A stretch of 40,589 nt of DNA from Bacillota bacterium (lineage in GTDB: Bacteria > Bacillota > Clostridia > Oscillospirales > Ruminococcaceae), in assembly GCA_023413185.1 (NCBI GenBank), contig JAEZQD010000121.1:1-40589 (forward strand), given 5' to 3'. Below are positions 33,335 to 40,589 of this stretch, piece by piece (position 1 is the first letter of the stretch; each line of letters opens with the position of its first letter). Both the position numbers and the translations under genes were made by a program. The notes beneath the pieces were generated by a model that was given only the letters and a program-made list of their open reading frames with translations, did not search any database and was not told where the DNA came from.

Positions 33335-34273
33335 ATGCTTTCACCGGGGGATATTAACACCAAGAAATTTGAAAAATCAGCATTTGGCTACCGGATTGAT
33401 GATGTCGACCAGTATTTAACAACTGTGGCTGAGGAGTATGCCAAAGTACTGCATGAAAATGATGAGCTTGAGAAGAAGATTGTGGTACTGGCGGACAAGC
33501 TTGAAGAATATAGGGAGCAGGAAGCCAGCTTAAGCGCTGCACTGCTCGGTGCGCAGCGGATGGGTGACAAGCTCATTATCGAAGCAAAGGATCAGGTTGC
33601 AAAGATCATCGGCGAGGCGAATGCCCGTGCGGCTAAGATTATAGATAACGCTCAACGCGAGGTTTCCAGAGAGCGTGTCGAGCTTGTACGCGTGCAGCAG
33701 GAGATTGCGACGTTTAAAAACAGGCTGCTTGCCATGTACACCTCGCAGATGGATATGATTAAGGCATTGCCCGACGCAGACCGTTCTAAGCAAGAACAGC
33801 CTGCGGCGCAGCCGCAGCAGGAGAAGCCTTCGCGGTTTGTTTACAACGACGTGCAGGAGGCAGAGGCGGTAAAGCCGCTGCAGCAGCCCGAGCCCGAACG
33901 CATGACCTTTGAGGACACCCCCGATGAGGTTTTCGCCGAGCCGGCAAAGCAGTTTGTGGCAGAAAAGCAACCCGAACAGCCTAAGTACGCGCAGCCTGAG
34001 CCGCAGCGTCCGGTTAGTGCGCCCAAGGGGTTTGTGCCAAACTTAGCCGACGATGAGATTGCCGAAAGCGCGTATCAAACACCACCCGTAAGCCCTGCAA
34101 AGGCCAAAAAGCCTGTGTTTGGCATCGATATACCGTTTGAAGAGAATGCAGGCGACGACATTCCGCTTGCCGCCGATCCGTCCTCCTCCCGGTTTGGGGA
34201 GCTTAAGTTCGGTGCTGGCTACGATCTCAACCGCGACGGCAGCTTTGGTATGGGTAAACGTAAAAAGAGATAG
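33335..34273 (+). CDS. divIVA: DivIVA-domain cell division/polarity protein
   Basis: DivIVA proteins bind curved membranes at poles and septa and place division or growth machinery. The N-terminus is typical: DINTKKFEKSAFGYRIDDVD, then a coiled coil to about residue 150. The C-terminal half (about 155-312) is Pro/Gln/Glu-rich, likely disordered, and ends in the basic MGKRKKR. At 312 residues it is longer than the Bacillus protein because of this tail. The ATG follows GGGAGG by eight bases. It sits between ylmH and ileS, the standard Firmicutes order. Confidence 0.92.
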   Translation: MLSPGDINTKKFEKSAFGYRIDDVDQYLTTVAEEYAKVLHENDELEKKIVVLADKLEEYREQEASLSAALLGAQRMGDKLIIEAKDQVAKIIGEANARAAKIIDNAQREVSRERVELVRVQQEIATFKNRLLAMYTSQMDMIKALPDADRSKQEQPAAQPQQEKPSRFVYNDVQEAEAVKPLQQPEPERMTFEDTPDEVFAEPAKQFVAEKQPEQPKYAQPEPQRPVSAPKGFVPNLADDEIAESAYQTPPVSPAKAKKPVFGIDIPFEENAGDDIPLAADPSSSRFGELKFGAGYDLNRDGSFGMGKRKKR

Positions 34274-34332
34274 GGGCTAACTGACAAACTGTATTCAGAA
34301 GCTTCGCAGACTTTTAAGGGGAGAAGTAGTAA

Positions 34333-37125
34333 ATGCCACAGGATTACAACGGCACATTGAACCTGCCGAAAACCGATTTTTCTATGAGAGCGGGATTACC
34401 GCAAAGAGAGCCCGAGATGCTCAAACAGATGGAGGAGCAGGGGCTGTACTATAAAATGGTCGAGCGTAATGAGGGTAAGCCCCTCTACGTGTTGCATGAC
34501 GGACCGCCCTATGCAAACGGCGACATCCATCTTGGTACGGCACTCAACAAGGTGCTCAAGGATATCATCGTTAAGCACAAGAACATGTCGGGCTTCCAGT
34601 CACCCTACGTACCCGGCTGGGATACCCACGGACTGCCCATTGAGCTTAAGGCAATGAAGAAGATCGGCGCCGCCAACATCGGCTCGCCCGTCGAACTGCG
34701 CCGCCACTGCCGCGAATTTGCGCTGGGCTATATGGAAAACCAGAAGGAGCAGTTTAAACGCCTCGGCGTTTTGGGTGATTACAACAACCCATATCTTACT
34801 TTGACCGCCGATTTTGAGGCAAAGCAGATTGAAGTCTTTGGAGAGATGGCCAAGAAGGGCTATATCTACAAGGGCTTAAAGCCCGTTTACTGGTGCCCCG
34901 AGTGCAAAACGGCACTTGCCGAGGCGGAGATTGAGTACGCCGAGGATCCGTGCTACTCCATTTACGTCAAGTTCGCGGTTAAAAGCGACAATGGCGCGCT
35001 TGCTCGCATGGGTGCCGACGTTAAAAACACCTATTTTGTCATCTGGACCACCACCACATGGACACTGCCCGGCAACGTTGCCATCTGCCTGGGACCGGAG
35101 TACGAGTACGCCGTTGCCAAGGCGGGGGACGATTGCTATGTGATGGCAAAAGAGCTCATTCCCGCTGCGATGAAGGCGGCGAAGATAGAGGATTACGAGA
35201 TTCTGCCCGTTACCGTTATGGGCAAGGAGCTTGAGCATACCGTTGCCCTCCACCCGTTTTTGGATCGCGACTCGCTGATTATCGTGGGCGACCATGTCAC
35301 GCTCGAAAGCGGTACCGGTTGCGTACACACGGCGCCCGGTCACGGCGTAGAGGACTTTGAGGTTTGCCGCAACTACCCCGAGCTGCCCATCGTGGTTCCG
35401 GTGGATTCGCTGGGTATATTGACCGAGGAGGCGGGCGAGTTCGCAGGGCTTGCCACCGAAGACGCCAACAAGAAGATTTCGGCAAAGCTCGAGCAGACGG
35501 GCAACCTGTTTGCGATTGAAAAGATTATTCACCAGTACCCGCACTGCTGGCGCTGCAAAAGCCCCATCCTGTTCCGTGCCACCGAACAGTGGTTCTGCTC
35601 GGTAGACGGGTTTAAGGAGGATGCGGTAAACGCCATTCGTTCGGTGGAGTGGATTCCCGCATGGGGCGAAGGGCGCATCGAAAACATGGTGCGTGACCGC
35701 AGCGACTGGTGCATCTCACGCCAGCGCACCTGGGGCGTACCCATCCCAATCTTTTACTGCACCGACTGCAAAGAGTATGTCATCAACGACGCAAGCATCA
35801 AGGCGGTTTCCGCATTGTTTGCGAAGGAAGGCTCCGACGCGTGGTACATCCATGACGCGATGGATATCCTGCCAAACGACTTTGCCTGCCCGCATTGCGG
35901 CGGCAAGCATTTTACCAAAGAGAACGACATCATGGACGTGTGGTTTGACTCGGGTGTATCCCACGCCGCCGTGCTGATGCAGCGCGACAATCTGCACTGG
36001 CCCGCCGACCTTTACTTAGAGGGCGCCGACCAGTACCGCGGATGGTTCCAATCCTCGTTGCTTACTTCCGTAGCATGGAAGGGCGTAGCCCCGTATAAGG
36101 CGGTCTGCACCCACGGCTGGGTGGTGGACGGCGAGGGACGCAAGCAAAGCAAGTCGCTCGGCAACGGCATCGCACCCGAGGATATCATCAAGGAGTACGG
36201 CGCCGACATCCTGCGCCTGTGGGTGGCATCCTCCGACTATCACGCGGACATCCGCATCTCCAAGGACATCCTCAAGCAGCTTTCCGAGGGGTACAGAAAG
36301 ATTCGCAACACCGCGCGCTATATCCTGGGCAACCTGTATGATTTTGCGCCCGACACCGACGCCGTTGCTTACGACGAGCTCACCGAGCTTGACCGCTGGG
36401 CGCTCATGCGGCTGGACGATGTAATCAACAAGACGCTCGAAGCGTACAACCGATTCGAGTTTCATATCGTATACCATACGCTGCACAACTTCTGCGTTGT
36501 GGATATGTCCAACTTCTACCTTGACGTCATAAAGGATAGACTGTATGTCGAGGCGGCGAACAGCAAGGCAAGACGCTGCGCGCAGACCGCGATGCACCTG
36601 ATTCTGAGTGCGCTTACCCGTCTGCTCGCGCCTGTTTTGGCATATACGGCGGACGAGATCTGGAGCTTTATGCCCGAGAGCAAGGCGTATGACAAGGGCA
36701 GTGTGCTGTTTAACGATATGCCTACACCCGTGCGCGCCAGCTACGACCCTGCGTTTGTTGAAAAGTGGGCGAAGATCAGCCTGCTGCATGACGATGTAAA
36801 AAAAGAGCTCGAAAACCTTCGCGCGCAAAAGATTATCGGCAAGTCACTGGACGCGAAGCTGACGCTGTATGCGACCGGCGAGGCGTACGACTTCGTCAAA
36901 TCGGTGCAGGAGCTGCTGCCTACCATCTTCATTGTCTCGGAGGTGGAGGTGGTAAACGGCGAGGGCGGCGAGATGAAGGGCGAGTTTGAGGGCGTTGCCG
37001 TTACCGCACAAAAGGCGGGTGGCAGCACCTGCGTGCGCTGCATGACACACAGCGAAACGGTGGGCACCGATGCGCAGCACCCGGAGATCTGCGTACGCTG
37101 CCGCGATATCGTTAACACCCTATAA
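34333..37125 (+). CDS. ileS: Isoleucine--tRNA ligase
   Basis: The enzyme charges tRNA-Ile with isoleucine and edits valine. The 930-residue protein has the HIGH-type motif in GPPYANGDIHLGT (residues 57-69), the CP1 editing site with WTTTTWTLPGN (about 237), and the second class I motif as KQSKS (604-608) in place of KMSKS. The C-terminal zinc module holds CVRC pairs near residues 900 and 920, the usual bacterial form. The ATG follows AAGGGGAG. No T-box leader fits in the 59-base gap before it, so control probably comes from the cluster promoter. Confidence 0.98.
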   Translation: MPQDYNGTLNLPKTDFSMRAGLPQREPEMLKQMEEQGLYYKMVERNEGKPLYVLHDGPPYANGDIHLGTALNKVLKDIIVKHKNMSGFQSPYVPGWDTHGLPIELKAMKKIGAANIGSPVELRRHCREFALGYMENQKEQFKRLGVLGDYNNPYLTLTADFEAKQIEVFGEMAKKGYIYKGLKPVYWCPECKTALAEAEIEYAEDPCYSIYVKFAVKSDNGALARMGADVKNTYFVIWTTTTWTLPGNVAICLGPEYEYAVAKAGDDCYVMAKELIPAAMKAAKIEDYEILPVTVMGKELEHTVALHPFLDRDSLIIVGDHVTLESGTGCVHTAPGHGVEDFEVCRNYPELPIVVPVDSLGILTEEAGEFAGLATEDANKKISAKLEQTGNLFAIEKIIHQYPHCWRCKSPILFRATEQWFCSVDGFKEDAVNAIRSVEWIPAWGEGRIENMVRDRSDWCISRQRTWGVPIPIFYCTDCKEYVINDASIKAVSALFAKEGSDAWYIHDAMDILPNDFACPHCGGKHFTKENDIMDVWFDSGVSHAAVLMQRDNLHWPADLYLEGADQYRGWFQSSLLTSVAWKGVAPYKAVCTHGWVVDGEGRKQSKSLGNGIAPEDIIKEYGADILRLWVASSDYHADIRISKDILKQLSEGYRKIRNTARYILGNLYDFAPDTDAVAYDELTELDRWALMRLDDVINKTLEAYNRFEFHIVYHTLHNFCVVDMSNFYLDVIKDRLYVEAANSKARRCAQTAMHLILSALTRLLAPVLAYTADEIWSFMPESKAYDKGSVLFNDMPTPVRASYDPAFVEKWAKISLLHDDVKKELENLRAQKIIGKSLDAKLTLYATGEAYDFVKSVQELLPTIFIVSEVEVVNGEGGEMKGEFEGVAVTAQKAGGSTCVRCMTHSETVGTDAQHPEICVRCRDIVNTL

Positions 37126-37233
37126 CCTGATAGTATGCATGTTACGCGAAAAGCGGTTTCCCCGTTTTTCGCGTAAGGTTTGTACCGGGTAGGGCTGCGA
37201 GCACAACGCCAAGACAGATTTTTCGGAGGGAAT

Positions 37234-37746
37234 ATGATTGTTTATATCGCGCTATTTTCAGCGGTGCTGCTGGTAGCGGCAGACCAGCTGATTAAATACT
37301 TGGTACTAGAAAGCCTAACAAAGGTCGCCACACTGCCCCTGATTGAGGGGGTACTTCACCTGACCTATGTGGAGAACCGCGGCGCCGCGTTTGGCATCTT
37401 TCAGGGTCAGCGGTGGATCTTAATCGGGGTGACGGGTGTTGTTTTGCTTGCCGCGATTGTTTTTTTACTAAGCGGCAAACTAACCGAACGCCTGATGATC
37501 TGGGGCGTTGCGCTGATTATCTCGGGCGGCATCGGCAATCTGATCGACCGCATTGCGCGCGGCTTTGTTGTGGATTACGTTGATTTTCGACTAATCAACT
37601 TTTACGTGTTTAATCTGGCGGATGCCTGTGTGTGTATCGGCGTCGGTCTTGTAATCTTGTATATTCTGATTATAGAGCCGGTGCAGGCAAGGCGCGCAAA
37701 GCAGGCGAACGCGGCTGGGGTTGGTGAATCCGGTGAGCAGGTCTGA
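37234..37746 (+). CDS. lspA: Lipoprotein signal peptidase (signal peptidase II)
   Basis: LspA is an inner-membrane aspartyl protease that removes signal peptides from prolipoproteins after lipid attachment. The 170-residue protein has four membrane helices. The conserved VENRGAAFGIFQGQ lies near residue 46, and the catalytic Asp114 (FVVDYVDF) and Asp130 (FNLADACV) are present. The ATG follows CGGAGGG by a few bases. It would mature the lipoprotein encoded at 17.8 kb, among others. The next gene overlaps its 3' end. Confidence 0.97.
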   Translation: MIVYIALFSAVLLVAADQLIKYLVLESLTKVATLPLIEGVLHLTYVENRGAAFGIFQGQRWILIGVTGVVLLAAIVFLLSGKLTERLMIWGVALIISGGIGNLIDRIARGFVVDYVDFRLINFYVFNLADACVCIGVGLVILYILIIEPVQARRAKQANAAGVGESGEQV

Positions 37747-38656
37747 ACGGTACCTCGTGGGTGAGGAGTTTGGCGACACACGGCTGGATGCCTTTTTACG
37801 CAACGTTGTGCCCGAGCTTTCGCGTTCTCAGGCGCAAAAGCTCATTGATGAGCGCATGGTAACCGTAAACGGTATGCTGCAGAGCAAAAACCATAAACTG
37901 TCCGTGGGGGATGCGGTGTCGGTTCGTTTCGCCGAAGCGGTTGCGCCGACTGCGCAGCCCGAGGATATTCCGCTTAGCATCCTATACGAAGACCAGGACA
38001 TCATTGTTGTAGATAAGCAAAAGGGCATGGTGGTGCACCCCGCGGCGGGCAACTACACGGGCACACTGGTCAACGCGCTTTTGCACCATTGCGGCGACAG
38101 CCTGTCGGGCATTAACGGCGTTGCGCGCCCGGGCATTGTGCACCGCATCGACAAAGACACCAGCGGCATCCTGATGGTCGCAAAGAACGACTGTGCCCAT
38201 CGGTCACTTGCGGAGCAGATTAAGGAGCACTCGTTTGTCCGCGAGTACGAGACGGTGGTTTACGGCGGTCTTCCCCATGACATAGGCAGGATAGACGCAG
38301 CCATCGGGCGGCATCCTGTTCATCGCAAAAAGATGGCGGTGACGGAGAAAAACGCAAAGAACGCCGTGACCCATTACCGTGTAATTACCCGATACTCGGG
38401 CTTTACCCATGCCGCCGTGCGTCTGGAGACGGGCAGAACCCACCAGATACGCGTGCACATGGCGTATATCGGGCACCCTGTTGCGGGGGACGCAGTGTAC
38501 GGTCCCGCAAAACCGATTAAGGAGCTGTGTGGGCAGTGCCTGCACGCTAAGATTCTCGGCTTTGAGCATCCTTCAACCGGCAAGTGGATGATATTTGAAA
38601 GCGAGCTGCCCGCATACTTCACCGCGTTTTTGGAGAAGCTTAATCGTAGGGCATGA
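37733..38656 (+). CDS. RluD-like 23S rRNA pseudouridine synthase
   Basis: This 307-residue RluA-family enzyme has an N-terminal S4 domain (TRLDAFLRNVVPELSRSQAQ) and a catalytic domain with Asp in RIDKDTSGIL. The LETGRTHQIRVHMAYIGHPV motif follows. It is the RluD/YlyB type found next to lspA in Firmicutes and likely modifies helix 69 or other sites in 23S rRNA; the specific target is inference. The start is uncertain. GTG 37733, GTG 37724 and TTG 37721 are all in frame after GGGG, and all overlap the end of lspA. Confidence 0.94.
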   Translation: MSRSERYLVGEEFGDTRLDAFLRNVVPELSRSQAQKLIDERMVTVNGMLQSKNHKLSVGDAVSVRFAEAVAPTAQPEDIPLSILYEDQDIIVVDKQKGMVVHPAAGNYTGTLVNALLHHCGDSLSGINGVARPGIVHRIDKDTSGILMVAKNDCAHRSLAEQIKEHSFVREYETVVYGGLPHDIGRIDAAIGRHPVHRKKMAVTEKNAKNAVTHYRVITRYSGFTHAAVRLETGRTHQIRVHMAYIGHPVAGDAVYGPAKPIKELCGQCLHAKILGFEHPSTGKWMIFESELPAYFTAFLEKLNRRA

Positions 38657-38750
38657 CGCAGTCGCACTTCTGTGCGGAAAAGAACCGATCCCATACATCA
38701 ATAGGGGCTTGCGTATTCACGCAGGGCAGGAAGGGGTGGATAATACAACC

Positions 38751-39563
38751 ATGGCAAAACGCATCTCGGACTTTTTACTGGTAACCGATCTGGACCAGAC
38801 GCTGCTGGACGGTGAAAATGGCATACCCAAGCGTAACCTAAGCGCCATCGAGCGGTTTCGCAAGGCGGGCGGCAGGTTTACCATCGCAACAGGCAGAAGC
38901 ATCGAGTCCGCCCGCAAGGTAATAGAAGGGCTTGGCATCGATACCCCTGCCGTCGTTAACAACGGCTCGGTCGTATACGACTACAAAACCGAACAGATAC
39001 TCGCGCAGCACCTGTTGCCGGACAGCATCAAGCAGATTACCTACGACCTGCTGGAGCGGTTTCCTTCCGTGGGAGGGGAGGCGTTTTCGGGGCGGGACGT
39101 TTACATACTTCAGTACAATGACCAGATTAACCTGCATGTGGAGCTAGAGGGATTTCCGATTGTTGAAGCATTGCGCGGCACGCCGACCTCAGATTGGACA
39201 AAGGTGCTGTTCGCCGATACGCCTGAGGTTATTTTGCAGATGAGCCGGTACGCCGCAACGCTGCAAACGGTGGACGCCCAGTTTGTGATGTCCGCACCCA
39301 TCTACCTTGAGATACTGCCCAACTCGGCGAACAAGGGAACTGGGCTTGCGCATCTGGCGGAGATTATGGGCATAGCCAGAGAAAACACCGCCGCCATCGG
39401 CGATTTTTACAACGACGCTGAGATGATACACGCTGCGGGCATCGGCGCGTTTGTAGAAAACGCCCCCGATGACCTAAAAAGAACTGCTGATATTGTCGTC
39501 GGTCACTGCAAGGACGGTGCGGTAGCCGACCTGATTGAATATATCGAGACTTTGTGCTTATAA
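38751..39563 (+). CDS. Cof-type HAD-IIB hydrolase
   Basis: This 270-residue phosphatase of the haloacid dehalogenase superfamily has motif I TDLDQTLL (Asp13 nucleophile, Asp15), motif II in FTIATGRS, a C2B cap domain in the middle, and motifs III/IV around Lys in NSANKGTGLAHL and GDFYNDAEM. Such proteins dephosphorylate sugar phosphates, nucleotides or cofactors; the substrate cannot be assigned. The ATG at 38751 is about 14 bases after AAGGGG. An in-frame GTG at 38736 is a weaker option. The gene is 94 bases after the RluD-like gene, and its stop codon overlaps the transketolase promoter. Confidence 0.9.
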   Translation: MAKRISDFLLVTDLDQTLLDGENGIPKRNLSAIERFRKAGGRFTIATGRSIESARKVIEGLGIDTPAVVNNGSVVYDYKTEQILAQHLLPDSIKQITYDLLERFPSVGGEAFSGRDVYILQYNDQINLHVELEGFPIVEALRGTPTSDWTKVLFADTPEVILQMSRYAATLQTVDAQFVMSAPIYLEILPNSANKGTGLAHLAEIMGIARENTAAIGDFYNDAEMIHAAGIGAFVENAPDDLKRTADIVVGHCKDGAVADLIEYIETLCL

Positions 39564-39564
39564 T
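39535..39564 (+). promoter_or_regulatory. Transketolase promoter
   Basis: TTGAAT (39535-39540), an 18-base spacer and TATAAT (39559-39564). The -10 overlaps the stop codon of the HAD hydrolase gene. Confidence 0.6.
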
Positions 39565-39636
39565 AGGGCGAAGCGTGGCCGTTATACTGCATTTTCGCGG
39601 TTAACATAATTGAACATAACGGAGGTAGACAAACAA

Positions 39637-40479
39637 ATGGATGCCAGTAAAAAATTAAGGCTCAAGCAGCTTGCCTGCAAGGTCAGAATGGGTGCGATCG
39701 AGGGCACCTTTCACGCCAAAAGCGGACACCCCGGCGGCTCGCTTTCGGTTGCCGATGTGCTGACCTATCTGTATTTTGAAGAACTCTCTATCGATCCCGA
39801 GCATCCCGATAAGCCCGACCGCGACCGCTTTGTACTCTCGAAGGGTCATTGTGCGCCCGGACTGTACTCGGTGCTTGCGCAGCGCGGGTTTTTCCCCGCC
39901 GAGGAGCTTAAGCGCCTAAGAAAGCCCCATGCCATGCTGCAGGGACATCCCGAGATGAAGGGAACCCCCGGCGTGGACATGACCACCGGTTCGCTTGGGC
40001 AGGGAATCTCTGCCGCGTGCGGTATGGCAATCTCGGCTAAAATGTTCGGCGACAGCTACCGCGTATACGCGGTACTCGGCGACGGCGAGCTGCAGGAGGG
40101 TCAGGTTTGGGAAGCGCTGATGCTCTCTGCCCACCGCAAGCTTGATAACCTGTGCGTGTTTGTCGACAACAACAACCTTCAGATCGACGGCACGGTCGAG
40201 GAGGTTTGCTCCCCCTACCCAATCCCCGAAAAGTTTAAGGCGTTCGGCTTCCATGTAATAGAGGTAAACGCACACTGCTTTGACGAGATTGACGCCGCGG
40301 TAAAAGAGGCGAGAACCATTAAAGAGAAGCCCACCGCAATCATCTGCAGCTCGGTTAAGGGCAAGGGCGTATCGTTTATGGAAAACAACGTGCATTGGCA
40401 CGGCACCGCACCCAATGCGGAGCAGTACGAGCAGGCAATGGCGGAACTAAACGCCGCGCTTACCGCGTTACAGGCGTAA
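39637..40479 (+). CDS. Transketolase, N-terminal subunit
   Basis: This 280-residue protein is the thiamine diphosphate-binding half of a two-gene transketolase, which moves two-carbon units between sugar phosphates in the pentose phosphate pathway. It has HAKSGHPGGSLSVADVL at the start, DRFVLSKGHCAPGLY, the TPP/Mg motif GDGELQEG ending in NNNLQIDG, and KGVSFMENNVHWHG near the end. In many Clostridia and archaea the enzyme is split this way. The ATG at 39637 follows GGAGG. The C-terminal subunit gene follows after 40 bases. Confidence 0.96.
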   Translation: MDASKKLRLKQLACKVRMGAIEGTFHAKSGHPGGSLSVADVLTYLYFEELSIDPEHPDKPDRDRFVLSKGHCAPGLYSVLAQRGFFPAEELKRLRKPHAMLQGHPEMKGTPGVDMTTGSLGQGISAACGMAISAKMFGDSYRVYAVLGDGELQEGQVWEALMLSAHRKLDNLCVFVDNNNLQIDGTVEEVCSPYPIPEKFKAFGFHVIEVNAHCFDEIDAAVKEARTIKEKPTAIICSSVKGKGVSFMENNVHWHGTAPNAEQYEQAMAELNAALTALQA

Positions 40480-40519
40480 GGCAGAACAACTCGCATAACA
40501 GCAGAATGGAGAGTAGACG

Positions 40520-40589
40520 ATGGCTGATGTAATAAAAAAGGCGACCAGAGAAAGCTACGGCGAAGCACTCGCAGAGCTTTCCGAAACAA
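40520..40589 (+). CDS. Transketolase, C-terminal subunit (start only)
   Basis: The first 23 codons are in the window: MADVIKKATRESYGEALAEL and onward. They fit the start of the pyrimidine-binding half of split transketolases, in which KATRESYG-type openings are common. GGAGAG stands just upstream of the ATG. The assignment rests mainly on its position after the N-terminal subunit gene; the rest lies beyond the right edge. Confidence 0.85.
   Translation, partial: MADVIKKATRESYGEALAELSET

Noticed and set aside
34274..34332. A T-box riboswitch for ileS
   Set aside because: The gap is only 59 bases and has no AGGGTGGNACCGCG-like element.
1..40589. CRISPR arrays, tRNA/rRNA genes, transposons or prophage genes
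   Set aside because: Reading both strands showed no direct-repeat array, no tRNA cloverleaf ends, and no transposase, integrase or phage structural genes.

Overview
The window reads as a chromosomal core segment from an anaerobic, low-to-mid G+C Firmicute of the class Clostridia, probably Oscillospirales/Ruminococcaceae-like. Supporting signs are a rubredoxin, a two-gene (split) transketolase, the SepF-YlmH-DivIVA-IleS-LspA-RluD cluster, a YlmC/YmxH protein, a Cys-tailed YlbF protein, frequent TTG/GTG starts with strong GGAGG ribosome sites, and canonical sigma-A promoters. The taxonomic placement is inference from gene content; no rRNA is present. I see no tRNA, CRISPR array, insertion sequence, prophage or integrase, so this is mostly housekeeping sequence with a few unusual parts. 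Layout, 1-3.4 kb: a BlaI-BlaR1 antibiotic-sensing pair (minus strand) with two dyad operators in its promoter; then a plus-strand set of Fur-family regulator, DtxR/MntR-type regulator and GNAT acetyltransferase; then a convergent RluA-family pseudouridine synthase. 3.6-10.5 kb: pyrE, radC, then the nucleotide excision repair genes uvrB-uvrA behind tandem promoters, one with a LexA-like box, then rubredoxin. 10.6-12.4 kb: a minus-strand chemoreceptor with a long, possibly structured leader. 12.8-15.5 kb: an unrecognised exported single-anchor protein, an SppA-type peptidase and a YlmC/YmxH PRC-barrel protein. 15.5-17.5 kb: rpsB-tsf. 17.7-23 kb: two cell-surface proteins with related GHL10-like glycosidase domains, the second fused to an amidase_3 domain and Big_2 domains. 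23-30.6 kb: miaB-ylbF-mutS-mutL-miaA, joining both steps of tRNA A37 ms2i6A modification with mismatch repair. 30.6-38.7 kb: a HlyD-like membrane protein, then sepF-ylmH-divIVA-ileS-lspA-rluD (division, isoleucyl-tRNA charging, lipoprotein maturation, rRNA modification). 38.7 kb to the end: a Cof-type HAD phosphatase and the two transketolase halves, the second cut by the window edge. The most interesting items are: mutL, whose only sensible start is a non-standard ATC codon at ideal spacing from a strong ribosome site; the surface fusion protein, whose glycosidase-like domain has lost the Asp-Asp motif kept by its neighbour; a perfect 14-bp dyad at the -35 of a promoter ahead of sepF; a LexA-like box inside a uvrB promoter; the BlaI operator pair; and a possible structured leader on the chemoreceptor mRNA. 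I did not find a convincing completely new defence or mobile system.
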